From assembly GCF_900188445.1 (NCBI RefSeq), contig NZ_FZOR01000002.1, forward strand, positions 303,140 through 367,139: a stretch of 64,000 bases of DNA, in the 5' to 3' direction. Below, in pieces: positions 1 to 7,594 of the stretch (its first letter is position 1; each line of letters begins with the position of its first letter). The translations under genes were made by a program, and so were the position numbers. The notes below the pieces were generated by a model, which worked only from the letters and a program-made list of their open reading frames with translations, made no database searches and was not told where the DNA came from. The stretch comes from Actinomadura meyerae. Lineage in GTDB: Bacteria > Actinomycetota > Actinomycetes > Streptosporangiales > Streptosporangiaceae.

Positions 1-228
1 CAACCTCGAACCCCATGAGCCCACTCCCAGATCGACGCACCAACCGGCACGGCTCACAGTAACCACCCGCCGCGGCCCCGAGGTCTGATTCCCGTCGAGC
101 GGCGCCCCGATGCGGATCCCGGAACAGCGCTTCTCGACCCGAGGATCGATCGCCATCGTCGAGACGACAGCCTGGTCGGCAAAGGGGCGGAAGCAGTAGC
201 GACTCGACAGGCCGCTACCGCTCACCGT

Positions 229-645
229 TCACACCCCGACCACTCTGATGGACTTGCCGCAGAGAGTCGTCATGTCATCCACGTCAGAGGTCAAGAGGAC
301 AACGGGCTTGGGCGCCTGAAGCGCCGTGGCGGCGACGACCGCGTCGATCGCGTACTTGTGCCCGTGCAGCCGGCGAGCACGCAGGAGGTCGATGGCGGCA
401 GTACTGATCTCGTCGGTGACCGGTTCGACGCGGAGCCTGGACAAGTACCAGCGAAGCCTGTCCGGCCTCGTCCGAACGTCTTGGGCCTCGATCGGGGTGA
501 GCGCACTGACCAGCACACGGAAGTCGTTGTCCTGCGCTTCGCGAACCAGAGCCGTCACACGCTGGTCGGCCCGGCACCACTTGACCAGGCCCTCGCAGTC
601 GAGCACGAGTGTGCCGGCGCTCAGCCTGCTTCGTGTCCGGCCCAC
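229..645 (-). CDS. PIN-domain toxin (VapC-like), module 1
   Basis: A 138-residue PIN-domain protein, the size of VapC ribonuclease toxins. The four acidic positions of the fold can be placed: D in LVLDCEG near the N-terminus, E in TPIEAQD, D in AIDAVVAATAL and D in LLTSDVDDM. VapC proteins cleave RNA using metal held by these acids; that activity is inferred from the family. The GTG start lies inside the 3' end of the antitoxin gene (25-bp overlap), which is the usual coupled antitoxin-then-toxin order. The module is the mirror image of a second one starting at 1043. RNA target unknown. Confidence 0.85.
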   Translation of the reverse strand: MGRTRSRLSAGTLVLDCEGLVKWCRADQRVTALVREAQDNDFRVLVSALTPIEAQDVRTRPDRLRWYLSRLRVEPVTDEISTAAIDLLRARRLHGHKYAIDAVVAATALQAPKPVVLLTSDVDDMTTLCGKSIRVVGV

Positions 646-932
646 TCCGCGCCTTCCTGCAACTCCGGCGCCGCCTTCACGGCACGGAACAGCTCCGCGG
701 CCTCGTCCCGCAACACCTGCGGGATCGGCCCCGACGCGGCCTCGTTGGCCTCCAGCGCCTCTTCGAGCAGGTCCCGTTCTATCTGACGCTCGACGGCGGC
801 ATCGACATAGGCGGAGAAGCCGCGGCCTCCCACCCGTTCGCGGACGGCGCGGATGTTCCCCGCTCGCAACGAGACGCTCACCTTCGCCGCAGGGCCCTCA
901 CCTGGCCCGAAGTCCTTCTCCTCCACACCCAT
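621..932 (-). CDS. Ribbon-helix-helix-type antitoxin, module 1
   Basis: A 103-residue protein placed directly upstream of the PIN toxin and overlapping it. The central part (AKVSVSLRAGNIRAVRERVG, then GFSAYVDAAVERQIERD) reads as a beta strand followed by two helices, as in RHH/VapB-type antitoxins. It shares the GFSxxxDAAxER core with the antitoxin at 1043, so the two are paralogues. The acidic C-terminus probably wraps the toxin (inference). It should bind its own promoter; a palindrome lies eight bases upstream of its ATG. I cannot assign a precise antitoxin subfamily. Confidence 0.75.
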   Translation of the reverse strand: MGVEEKDFGPGEGPAAKVSVSLRAGNIRAVRERVGGRGFSAYVDAAVERQIERDLLEEALEANEAASGPIPQVLRDEAAELFRAVKAAPELQEGAEWAGHEAG

Positions 933-939
933 GCCCGCA

Positions 940-962
940 GTTTACTACCTCAAGTAGCAAAC
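940..962. promoter_or_regulatory. Candidate antitoxin operator 1 (palindrome)
   Basis: A 23-bp imperfect palindrome of form GTTTnCTAC-N5-GTAGnAAAC, centred on 951, just upstream of the module 1 antitoxin start at 932. The CTAC-N5-GTAG core recurs in the palindrome at 1011-1037. Operator function is inferred from position and symmetry. Confidence 0.55.
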
Positions 963-1010
963 AGACGCGAGCTCGAACGAACCGTCCGTCCGTATAGCCT
1001 GCTCGCCGAC

Positions 1011-1037
1011 AACTATCCTACTTTCAGTAGTACAGTT
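1011..1037. promoter_or_regulatory. Candidate antitoxin operator 2 (palindrome)
   Basis: A 27-bp imperfect palindrome of form AACTnTnCTAC-N5-GTAGnAnAGTT, centred on 1024, ending five bases before the module 2 antitoxin start at 1043. It shares the CTAC-N5-GTAG core and spacing with the site at 940-962, with centres 73 bp apart. Confidence 0.55.
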
Positions 1038-1042
1038 GGGTC

Positions 1043-1408
1043 ATGGCTGAGGTGGGGAATCCCAAGACGGCGGGCTCGGAGAAGTCCCGTGCGCAGCACG
1101 GCAAGCGAGGCCGCCGCTCGACCGAGGGCCGGCGGGGGGACGCCTCGCCACAGGCTCGACGCAAGCCGGGCGCGGGTGAACGCTACGGCAAGACGGTGAA
1201 GAAGTCCGTCACCCTGCGCGAGTCCGTCGTGGAGCAGATCGAGGCCCGCACGGGAGTGCGCGGCTTCTCGGAGTTCCTGGACGCCGCGGCCGAGCGCCAC
1301 CTCGCATTGCTCAAGGCACAGGAGATCGTCGACGATCACGTCGCGCGGCACGGCGAGTTCACCCCGGAGGAACGGGCGGAGGCGGAGGCCGCGTGGCGCG
1401 GCGAGTGA
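1043..1408 (+). CDS. Ribbon-helix-helix-type antitoxin, module 2
   Basis: A 121-residue protein with a very basic, low-complexity first 50 residues, followed by KKSVTLRESVVEQIEARTG and GFSEFLDAAAERHLALLK, the strand-helix-helix pattern of RHH antitoxins. It is a paralogue of the antitoxin at 621-932, with an added basic N-terminal arm. Its stop overlaps the toxin start by 16 bp. The palindrome at 1011-1037 almost touches its ATG, so autorepression is likely, though not shown. Confidence 0.75.
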   Translation: MAEVGNPKTAGSEKSRAQHGKRGRRSTEGRRGDASPQARRKPGAGERYGKTVKKSVTLRESVVEQIEARTGVRGFSEFLDAAAERHLALLKAQEIVDDHVARHGEFTPEERAEAEAAWRGE

Positions 1409-1839
1409 GCGACTCGGCACCGCTGATCGGTCCGGCGTTCGTGCTGGACGCCCAGGGCCTGTCGCTCCTCGCCGACGATGACCGGCGCATGGCGGTAAGG
1501 CTGGAACTCGCGGTGCGAGCGGAGTACGTACCCGCGATCAGCGCTGTCACCATCGCCGAACAGCGCCGCGACGGGAAGGCCGGCAAGCGGCTGGCCTGGT
1601 TGCGCTCCAGGCTCACCGTCATTCCAGTCACCGAAGACATCGCCGACGCGGCCGCGGCGCTTCTCGACTCCACGGGTCTGTCCGGCCATGACTGCGTGGT
1701 GGACGCACTGGTGGTGGCCACCGCAGCCGGCGCCACCGGCCCGGCGAAGGTCGTCTCCAGCGACGGCTCCCACATCCCGGCACTCTGCAAGGCCGCCAGT
1801 TCCAACCGCCCCACGCCGGTCGACTGGCTCCGGGTCTGA
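1393..1839 (+). CDS. PIN-domain toxin (VapC-like), module 2
   Basis: A 148-residue PIN-domain protein with the expected acids in order: D in FVLDAQG, E in VTIAEQ, D in VVDALVVATA and D in VVSSDGSHI. It starts with GTG inside the end of the antitoxin gene, so translation is coupled. Sequence and order match the toxin at 229-645 (both have a RxRW(Y)LxRLxV-type helix and a P/VTxxIxxAA stretch), which suggests an old duplication with inversion. RNase activity is inferred from the family. Confidence 0.85.
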   Translation: MARRVSDSAPLIGPAFVLDAQGLSLLADDDRRMAVRLELAVRAEYVPAISAVTIAEQRRDGKAGKRLAWLRSRLTVIPVTEDIADAAAALLDSTGLSGHDCVVDALVVATAAGATGPAKVVSSDGSHIPALCKAASSNRPTPVDWLRV

Positions 1840-1928
1840 CCCTCCAAGTCTGCCGGTCGTCCATCCGCCTCTCCGTCCAGCGTCAGGGGTGTCTGGTTGG
1901 GTGGGTGGTTACCGCGTAGGGTGCCGGG

Positions 1929-2798
1929 GTGATGAAGCGGGGCATGGCCGCCGGTGTCGGGGCATATGTGATGTGGGGGCTGTTTCCCCTGTACTGGCCG
2001 CTGCTGAAGCCGGCGGGGGCGGGGGAGATCCTCGCGCACCGGATCATGTGGTCGCTGGTCGCGGTGGGCGCGGTGCTGGCGGTGCGGCGGGCGTGGGCCC
2101 GGGTCGGGCGGCGGCAGGTGCTGCTGCTGGTCGGGGCGGCCGTGGTGATCAGCGTCAACTGGTGGACGTACATCTACGCCGTGAACAGCGGGCACACGAT
2201 CGAGGCGTCGCTCGGGTACTTCATCAATCCGCTGATCAGCGTCCTGTTCGGGGTGGTCGTCTTCCGGGAGCGGCTGCGGCCGTGGCAGTGGGCGGCGGTC
2301 GGGCTGGGGGCGGTCGCGGTGGTGGTGCTGACCGCGGACTACGGGCGGCCGCCGTGGATCGCGCTGGTGCTGGCCCTGGCGTTCGGCCTGTACGGGCTGC
2401 TGAAGAAGTTCGCGGACATGCCGTCGGCGGAGAGCCTGGCGGTGGAGACGGCCGTGCTGTTCCTGCCCGCACTGGGCTTCGTGCTCCTCCTGGAGGGACG
2501 GGGCGACGCCGCGTTCGGGCACGCCGGGGTGGGCAACGCGGTGCTGCTGGCGGGCGCCGGGGTGGTGACGGCGGTGCCGATGATGCTGTTCAACGCGGCG
2601 GCGGTCCGGCTGCCGATGACGGCCCTCGGGATGCTGCAGTACCTGGCGCCCGTGCTGCAGTTCGCCATCGGGTTCCTGGTGCAGCACGAGGACATGCCGC
2701 CGAGCCGGTGGACGGGTTTCCTGCTGGTGTGGGTCGCGCTGGTGACGCTGACGTGGGAGGGGCTGAGCCGCCGGGAAGCGGCACCCGAAGCGGTGTGA
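1929..2798 (+). CDS. rarD: EamA-family permease, RarD type
   Basis: A 289-residue integral membrane protein with about ten hydrophobic segments and the RarD opening (GxxAxxxAYVMWGLFPLYWPLL), then HRIMWSLV and NWWTYIYAVN, which are typical of RarD rather than of other EamA exporters. RarD is named for a chloramphenicol-sensitive phenotype in other bacteria; its substrate is not established. The GTG at 1929 is followed at once by an ATG at 1932, and either could be the start. It stands alone, with the small secreted-protein gene 46 bp downstream. Confidence 0.88.
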   Translation: MMKRGMAAGVGAYVMWGLFPLYWPLLKPAGAGEILAHRIMWSLVAVGAVLAVRRAWARVGRRQVLLLVGAAVVISVNWWTYIYAVNSGHTIEASLGYFINPLISVLFGVVVFRERLRPWQWAAVGLGAVAVVVLTADYGRPPWIALVLALAFGLYGLLKKFADMPSAESLAVETAVLFLPALGFVLLLEGRGDAAFGHAGVGNAVLLAGAGVVTAVPMMLFNAAAVRLPMTALGMLQYLAPVLQFAIGFLVQHEDMPPSRWTGFLLVWVALVTLTWEGLSRREAAPEAV

Positions 2799-2844
2799 AG
2801 GGGCTAGAGTGCCGCTCGTCATATGCCGGATTCGAGGAGTCTCG

Positions 2845-3192
2845 TTGCGTCTGGTCACCGTCAGCGTGTTGGGCACGGCGCTGGTCGCGGCCGGGATGCT
2901 GGCGCCGGCCACGGGTGAGGCGACGGGCCACGGCGGTGTCGTGGTGGAGCCCGGCATGGTGCGGCCGGGCGAGCGCGTCCGGGTGTCGGCACCCGAGTGC
3001 GCGGGCGGGGCGGCGCGGATCGAGTCCGAGGTGTTCACCGGGCGGGCCGTGCGCGGCGCCGCGACCGTGAAGGCCGACGCCGTCCCCGGCGAGTACGCCG
3101 TCGCGGCGCGCTGCGGGGCGCGGAAGGTGACCGGCGAGGTGCGGGTGGCGGGCCGGGTCGGGTGGCCCGAGATCCTGCCGGCCGACCGCTGA
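2845..3192 (+). CDS. Small secreted protein, unknown function
   Basis: I prefer a TTG start at 2845, with GAGGAG at 2834-2839 as ribosome site, to the GTG at 2809. The product is then 115 residues and begins with a clear signal peptide (MRLVTVSVLGTALVAAGMLA, then an APATGEA-like cleavage region). The mature part is about 90 residues with two cysteines, GVVVEPGMVRPGERVRVSAP near its start and several beta-strand-like stretches, like an Ig-like fold often found in actinomycete wall or secreted proteins. No family was recognised. It ends upstream of a 270-bp non-coding stretch. Confidence 0.65.
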   Translation: MRLVTVSVLGTALVAAGMLAPATGEATGHGGVVVEPGMVRPGERVRVSAPECAGGAARIESEVFTGRAVRGAATVKADAVPGEYAVAARCGARKVTGEVRVAGRVGWPEILPADR

Positions 3193-3285
3193 CCGGGGGC
3201 GCCCGGGGCCGCCGGCGGGCGGTGCGGATAAGCAGCCGTCACATTGTCAGCGCGGTATTGACTTCGGCGTCGCATCGCTTGAAAA

Positions 3286-3299
3286 GTGACCTAGATCAC
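3286..3299. promoter_or_regulatory. CRP/FNR-like palindrome upstream of the P450 gene
   Basis: GTGACCTAGATCAC is a GTGA-N6-TCAC palindrome, the core of the cAMP-receptor-protein family site, 168 bp upstream of the P450 start. It sits in the unusually AT-rich stretch 3230-3450, the only sizeable gap before the diterpenoid genes. A TTGACT at 3258-3263 could be a -35 element, but no convincing -10 follows. Function is inferred. Confidence 0.4.
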
Positions 3300-3466
3300 G
3301 CATGAATGTAGTGCTTTCCTACCTATCAGACGGTTGTCTTCGTCAAATGATCATGTGATACTTCCGACGAATCGCCCATGTTTCACAAATGCCGCAACTG
3401 CGGCCATAGCCCAAGATCGTCTCGCCCAGTGACCCGCACCAATGCCTAGTGAGGGGACAGTCGAGT

Positions 3467-4834
3467 ATGTCGGTCGGCGTCGGCTCCGTCAGGGAACCGC
3501 GAACCATTCCGTTCCATCAGAGCCTGCCGAGACTGCTCAGAGACCCGCTCGGGGCCATCGAGCAGATGGGACGCGAGTCCGAGGGCGAGATCACCCGCGT
3601 GAACCTGGGCATGCTGCGCCCGTACCTCGTCACCCGCCCCGAGCACGTCCAGCACATCCTGCGCGACAACGCGGCGAACTACCGGCGCGAGGGGCTGATG
3701 TGGAAGCCGCTCAGCAGGCTCGTCGGCGAGCCGTCCGGCGCGGACCCCGCGTGGCCGCTCAAGCGGCGGATCTTCCAGACCCTGCTGACCGGTAAGAACA
3801 TCGCGACCTACACCGACGAGATGGCGGCCAACATCGCCGGCAACGTCGACGCGCTGGGCCACCGCTTCGGCGCCGGGACGCCGGTCGACTGCAACGAGGA
3901 ACTGACCCGCATCGTCTACCGGGCCATCCTGCGGATCTTCATCGGGGACCGGCTCTCGCTCGCCGACGCCGACCGGCTCGGGGACGCGATCACGATCGCC
4001 ACCACGTCGTCGTTCCGGTCCCGGATGCTGCTGCCGTTCGTCCCGCACGCGGTGCCGCTGCCGGGCGACCACGCCTTCCACCGCGCGGTCCAGAACGTCG
4101 ACGACATCATCTTCCCCGTCATCGAGGAGGCGCGCCGGCAGGGCGCGGGCACGGGGAGCGGTGAGGGCCACGACATCGTGTCCCTGCTGCTGCAGGCCCG
4201 CGACGAGCAGGGCAACGCGCTCGACGACCAGGGCGTCCGGGACGGTGTCGTCTCGCTGTTCGTGGCCGGGACCGAGACCACGGTGACGGCGCTGAGCTGG
4301 CTCTGGGTCGTGCTCGACGAGCATCCCGAGGTGATGGTCCGGCTCCGCGCGGAGATCGAGGACGTCCTGGACGGCGGCCGTCCCGCCCGCGAGCACCTGC
4401 CGCGGCTCCGCTACACGAAGATGGTGCTGCAGGAGCTGCTGCGGATCTACTCCGTCGGCTGGATCATCCCCCGCATCGTCGCCGAGGACGACGTGATCGA
4501 CGGCGTCCGGATGCACCGGGGCGCCACGATCGCGGTCAGCCCCTACCTCACCCACCGGGTACCGGACGTGTGGCCCGACCCGCACCGGTTCGACCCGGAG
4601 CGGTTCGCGCCGGGCCGGTCCCGGCACCGCTTCGCCTACCTCGCCTTCGGCGCGGGGCCCCACCAGTGCGTGGGCAGCGTCTTCTTCACCGTCGAGGCGC
4701 AGCTGATCGTCGCCAGCATGATCAGCCGGCTGCGCCCGGTCCTGCACGGCCCGGCGGGCGTCCAGCCCCAGGCGGGGCTGACGCTCAAGCCGCAGGAGCC
4801 GATCAAGATCTCGCTGAACCCCGTCGACAGGTAG
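3467..4834 (+). CDS. Cytochrome P450 of the diterpenoid cluster
   Basis: A 455-residue soluble bacterial P450 counted from ATG 3467, which follows GAGGGGAC; an in-frame GTG at 3449 is possible but lies upstream of that site. Heme-ligand loop F394-GAGPHQ-C401-VG, I-helix AGTETT at 267-272 and K-helix E323-LL-R326 are all intact, so the enzyme should be active with a ferredoxin and reductase, which are not encoded nearby. It is seven bases upstream of a class I terpene synthase and in the same direction as a class II cyclase, so it probably oxidises the terpene product. Substrate unknown. Confidence 0.92.
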   Translation: MSVGVGSVREPRTIPFHQSLPRLLRDPLGAIEQMGRESEGEITRVNLGMLRPYLVTRPEHVQHILRDNAANYRREGLMWKPLSRLVGEPSGADPAWPLKRRIFQTLLTGKNIATYTDEMAANIAGNVDALGHRFGAGTPVDCNEELTRIVYRAILRIFIGDRLSLADADRLGDAITIATTSSFRSRMLLPFVPHAVPLPGDHAFHRAVQNVDDIIFPVIEEARRQGAGTGSGEGHDIVSLLLQARDEQGNALDDQGVRDGVVSLFVAGTETTVTALSWLWVVLDEHPEVMVRLRAEIEDVLDGGRPAREHLPRLRYTKMVLQELLRIYSVGWIIPRIVAEDDVIDGVRMHRGATIAVSPYLTHRVPDVWPDPHRFDPERFAPGRSRHRFAYLAFGAGPHQCVGSVFFTVEAQLIVASMISRLRPVLHGPAGVQPQAGLTLKPQEPIKISLNPVDR

Positions 4835-4841
4835 GGCGCAC

Positions 4842-5744
4842 ATGGGAACCCCGGCCGCACCGACCGGTGAACTGAGGACCGTCATCGAGGAGGGCAGGAC
4901 CAGCGCGCTCGCGATCGACTGCCAGCGCGACCTGCAGTCGTGCGCCGAGGAGCACGCCGTGCTGTTCCCCGGCGGCCCCTTCGACCCGCGACTGCTGAGC
5001 GGCGTGGCCCTCGCCAACGCGTTCGGGTCGCCGTGGGCGGCCGCCGAGGAGCTGAGCGTCGCCTGCCGCACGTCGCTGTGGGTCTTCGCCGCGGACTGGC
5101 TGGTCGACTACGTCGCGCAGACGCGGGCGGACATCGACGCCCAGGCCGGTGCGTGCCTCGCGGTCGCGGACGGCGCGGACCCGCCCGCCGATGTCCCGCT
5201 GGCGAAGTTCCTCGCGGAGATCCGCGACACCCTCGCGGCGCGTCCCGCGTTCGCCGGGCTCCACGGGCGGTGGCGCACCCAGCTCGACCGCTACTTCGCG
5301 GCGATGACCCGGGAGTGGGAGTGGCACGCGGCGCGGAAGGCCGGCGAGGGCCCCGCGCCGACGTTCGCCGAGTACGTCGGCAACGCCGACAACTTCGGGT
5401 CCTCGTTCGTCAACCTCTCGCACTGGATCTTCACGTCCGAGCCGGACGCGCTCCGGCACATCGACGCGCTGTGGGCGGCGAGCGGAACGGTGCAACGCAT
5501 CCTGCGGCTGCTGAACGACCTCGCCACCCTCCAGCGGGACCTCGACTGGGGCGACCTCAACCCGCTCGCCCTCGGTGTCAGCCGCGCCGAGGTGACCGAC
5601 CAGATCGACCTGCTCGTCAAGGAGTGCCTCGACGAGCTGGCACCGCTGCGGGAGCCGTGCCCGCGGGAGACCCGGTACCTGGAGCGCCAGATCGGGTTCA
5701 GCACCGGCTTCTACGGCCGGACGGACTACTGGGGTGAGCTGTGA
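4842..5744 (+). CDS. Class I terpene synthase
   Basis: A 300-residue alpha-helical class I terpene synthase. The metal-binding pair is visible: an aspartate motif D85-WLV-D89 (DxxxD rather than DDxxD) and an NSE-type motif N225-D226-LA-T229-LQR-D233. The C-terminal end FYGRTDYWGEL carries the RY-like region. These enzymes ionise a prenyl diphosphate using three Mg2+. Because the next gene is a class II cyclase and overlaps by 4 bp, the likely substrate is the class II product, not geranylgeranyl diphosphate itself (inference). It is shorter than geosmin or 2-MIB synthases and lacks their hallmark lengths, so I do not assign those products. Confidence 0.85.
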   Translation: MGTPAAPTGELRTVIEEGRTSALAIDCQRDLQSCAEEHAVLFPGGPFDPRLLSGVALANAFGSPWAAAEELSVACRTSLWVFAADWLVDYVAQTRADIDAQAGACLAVADGADPPADVPLAKFLAEIRDTLAARPAFAGLHGRWRTQLDRYFAAMTREWEWHAARKAGEGPAPTFAEYVGNADNFGSSFVNLSHWIFTSEPDALRHIDALWAASGTVQRILRLLNDLATLQRDLDWGDLNPLALGVSRAEVTDQIDLLVKECLDELAPLREPCPRETRYLERQIGFSTGFYGRTDYWGEL

Positions 5745-7366
5745 GCGTCCAGTGCGGTGAGGCGGAGGGCGTCCCCGACCCGGCCGAACCCGCGCCGGCG
5801 GCGGACCCCGTCGCCGGCGCCGGGGAACTCGTCCGCGGCCTCCTCGCGGACCCGTGGGGCCAGGTGTCGCCCTCCATCTACGAGACCGGGCGCGTCGTCA
5901 CCCTCGCCCCGTGGCTCACCGGGCACACCGAGCGGCTGGAGTTCCTGCTCGCGTCCCAGCGCGCCGACGGCGGATGGGGCGCGCCCGGCGGGTACTCGCT
6001 CGTCCCGACGCTGAGCGCGACCGAGGCGGTCCTTTCGGCGTTCCGGCGGGACGGCTCCGGCATCGCCCGCGACGTCCTGGCGAAGGCCGCCGACCGCGGG
6101 CTCCAGGCGCTGACGGCGCTGCTGGACGACACCTCCGGCGACGCCATCCCCGACATGCCCGCCGTGGAGCTGATCTCCGCCCACCTGGCCCAGCTGATCA
6201 ACGACCATCTGGAGTGGCTCGACGCCCGGCCGCCGGGCGCGGCCGGTCCGCGTCCGGCGGGGCTGCGGGTGCGCGCCCCCGAGAGCTGGGCGGACGAGGC
6301 GCTCGTCCCGCTCCGGGAGCTGCTGAGCACGGGCGGGCGGGTCCCGGAGAAGCTGTTCCACGCGCTGGAGGTCGCCGGTCCCGCGGCCCGCCGGACCGGC
6401 TCCACCCGGCCCGGGCCCGCCACCGGCGGCGTCGGGGCCTCACCGGCCGCGACCGCCGCCTGGCTCGGGCAGGACAAGCCCCCGCCGCCCGGCGACCCCG
6501 CCCGCCGGTTCCTGGAGACCGTGGCGGCGCACCACGGCGGCCCGGTGCCCTGCGGCTACCCGATCACCGTGTTCGAGCGGGCGTGGGTGCTGAGCGGGCT
6601 GCGCCGCGCGGGCGTCCCCGTGTCCGTCCCGGACGAGCTGACCGCCTCGCTGGACGCGGCCGTCGGCCCCCTCGGCACCCCGGCGGGCGAGGGCCTCCCG
6701 GCGGACGCCGACACCACGTCCGTGACCCTGCACGCGCTCGCGCTGCTCGGCGCGCCGCGGGAGCCCGACAGCCTGCTGGCCTACGAGCTGGACGACCGCT
6801 TCTGCACCTGGCAGGGCGAGCAGGGCGCGTCGGTGACGACGAACGCGCACGTCCTCGACGCGTTCGGCGAGTTCGTGCGGCTCCGCCCGGACGCCCGCGC
6901 CCGATACGCGCCCGCCATGGCGAAGGCGGCGAGCTGGCTGCGGGCGCGCCAGGAGCCGGACGGGAGCTGGACCGACCGCTGGCACGTCTCCCCCTACTAC
7001 GCGACCGCGTGCGCGGTGCAGGCGCTCCAGGCGTTCGGCGGCGCCGAGGCCGCCGCGTCCGTGGAACGCGCCCGGCGGTGGGTGACCGGGACACAGCGTC
7101 CGGACGGATCGTGGGGCTGGTGGGAGGGCACCGCCGAGGAGACCGCCGAGGCGATGCTCGTCCTGCTGCCGTCCGGCCGGGACGGGAACGGGACCGCGCG
7201 CCGCCTCGCGCACCTGCGGGCCGCCGCGCGCGGCCGGGCGTGGCTGCTGCGCTCCCCCGGCTGGACGGACGGCCCGGCCCTCTGGCACGACAAGGACCTC
7301 TATCTGCCGAAGGCGATCGTCCACGCGACGATCCTGAGCGCCCTCCATCTCGCCCGTCCCGAGTAG
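5741..7366 (+). CDS. Class II diterpene cyclase (DxDTT type)
   Basis: A 541-residue protein of the squalene-hopene/diterpene class II fold. Repeats of the QxxDGSWG type appear at QRADGGWG, QEPDGSWT and QRPDGSWG. The catalytic aspartate motif is D322-A-D324-T-T rather than the usual DxDD. From memory, the M. tuberculosis halimadienyl diphosphate synthase Rv3377c also has DxDTT, so this variant can be active by protonation without losing diphosphate. The GTG start overlaps the previous stop (GTGA). The product is probably a bicyclic diterpenyl diphosphate (labdane- or halimadane-like) handed to the class I enzyme; the skeleton cannot be read from sequence. Confidence 0.87.
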   Translation: MSVQCGEAEGVPDPAEPAPAADPVAGAGELVRGLLADPWGQVSPSIYETGRVVTLAPWLTGHTERLEFLLASQRADGGWGAPGGYSLVPTLSATEAVLSAFRRDGSGIARDVLAKAADRGLQALTALLDDTSGDAIPDMPAVELISAHLAQLINDHLEWLDARPPGAAGPRPAGLRVRAPESWADEALVPLRELLSTGGRVPEKLFHALEVAGPAARRTGSTRPGPATGGVGASPAATAAWLGQDKPPPPGDPARRFLETVAAHHGGPVPCGYPITVFERAWVLSGLRRAGVPVSVPDELTASLDAAVGPLGTPAGEGLPADADTTSVTLHALALLGAPREPDSLLAYELDDRFCTWQGEQGASVTTNAHVLDAFGEFVRLRPDARARYAPAMAKAASWLRARQEPDGSWTDRWHVSPYYATACAVQALQAFGGAEAAASVERARRWVTGTQRPDGSWGWWEGTAEETAEAMLVLLPSGRDGNGTARRLAHLRAAARGRAWLLRSPGWTDGPALWHDKDLYLPKAIVHATILSALHLARPE

Positions 7367-7594
7367 CAGCGCGCGAAAACACGCGCGACGTGAGGCGTGC
7401 CACACCCTTTAGCGCATCGTCCTGCTCAAATAGTGAAAATTGACGTCTTCCCGCAATGCGGCGTTGCTAAGGTGCTCCGGTGTGTGCGCTGGCGCCCCTC
7501 CTGCCCCATCGCGCACTCCGACAACAGAGACTCGCTGGCCCTTGACACCCCCGGGATCGCGGGTCCTGCTCACTCTCGTTGGGACGGGTCGTCA

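Noticed and set aside
1..228. Possible gene at the left edge
   Set aside because: No frame with a start, codon bias or recognisable motif; probably intergenic or the extreme end of an unseen neighbour.
4842..5744. Geosmin or 2-methylisoborneol synthase
   Set aside because: Too short for geosmin synthase, no adjacent methyltransferase for 2-MIB, and the neighbour is a class II diterpene cyclase.
7397..7594. 66-residue N-terminal extension of CvnA
   Set aside because: No signal or conservation; it crosses TTGACA-containing promoter-like sequence, and ATG 7595 begins directly before the first membrane helix.
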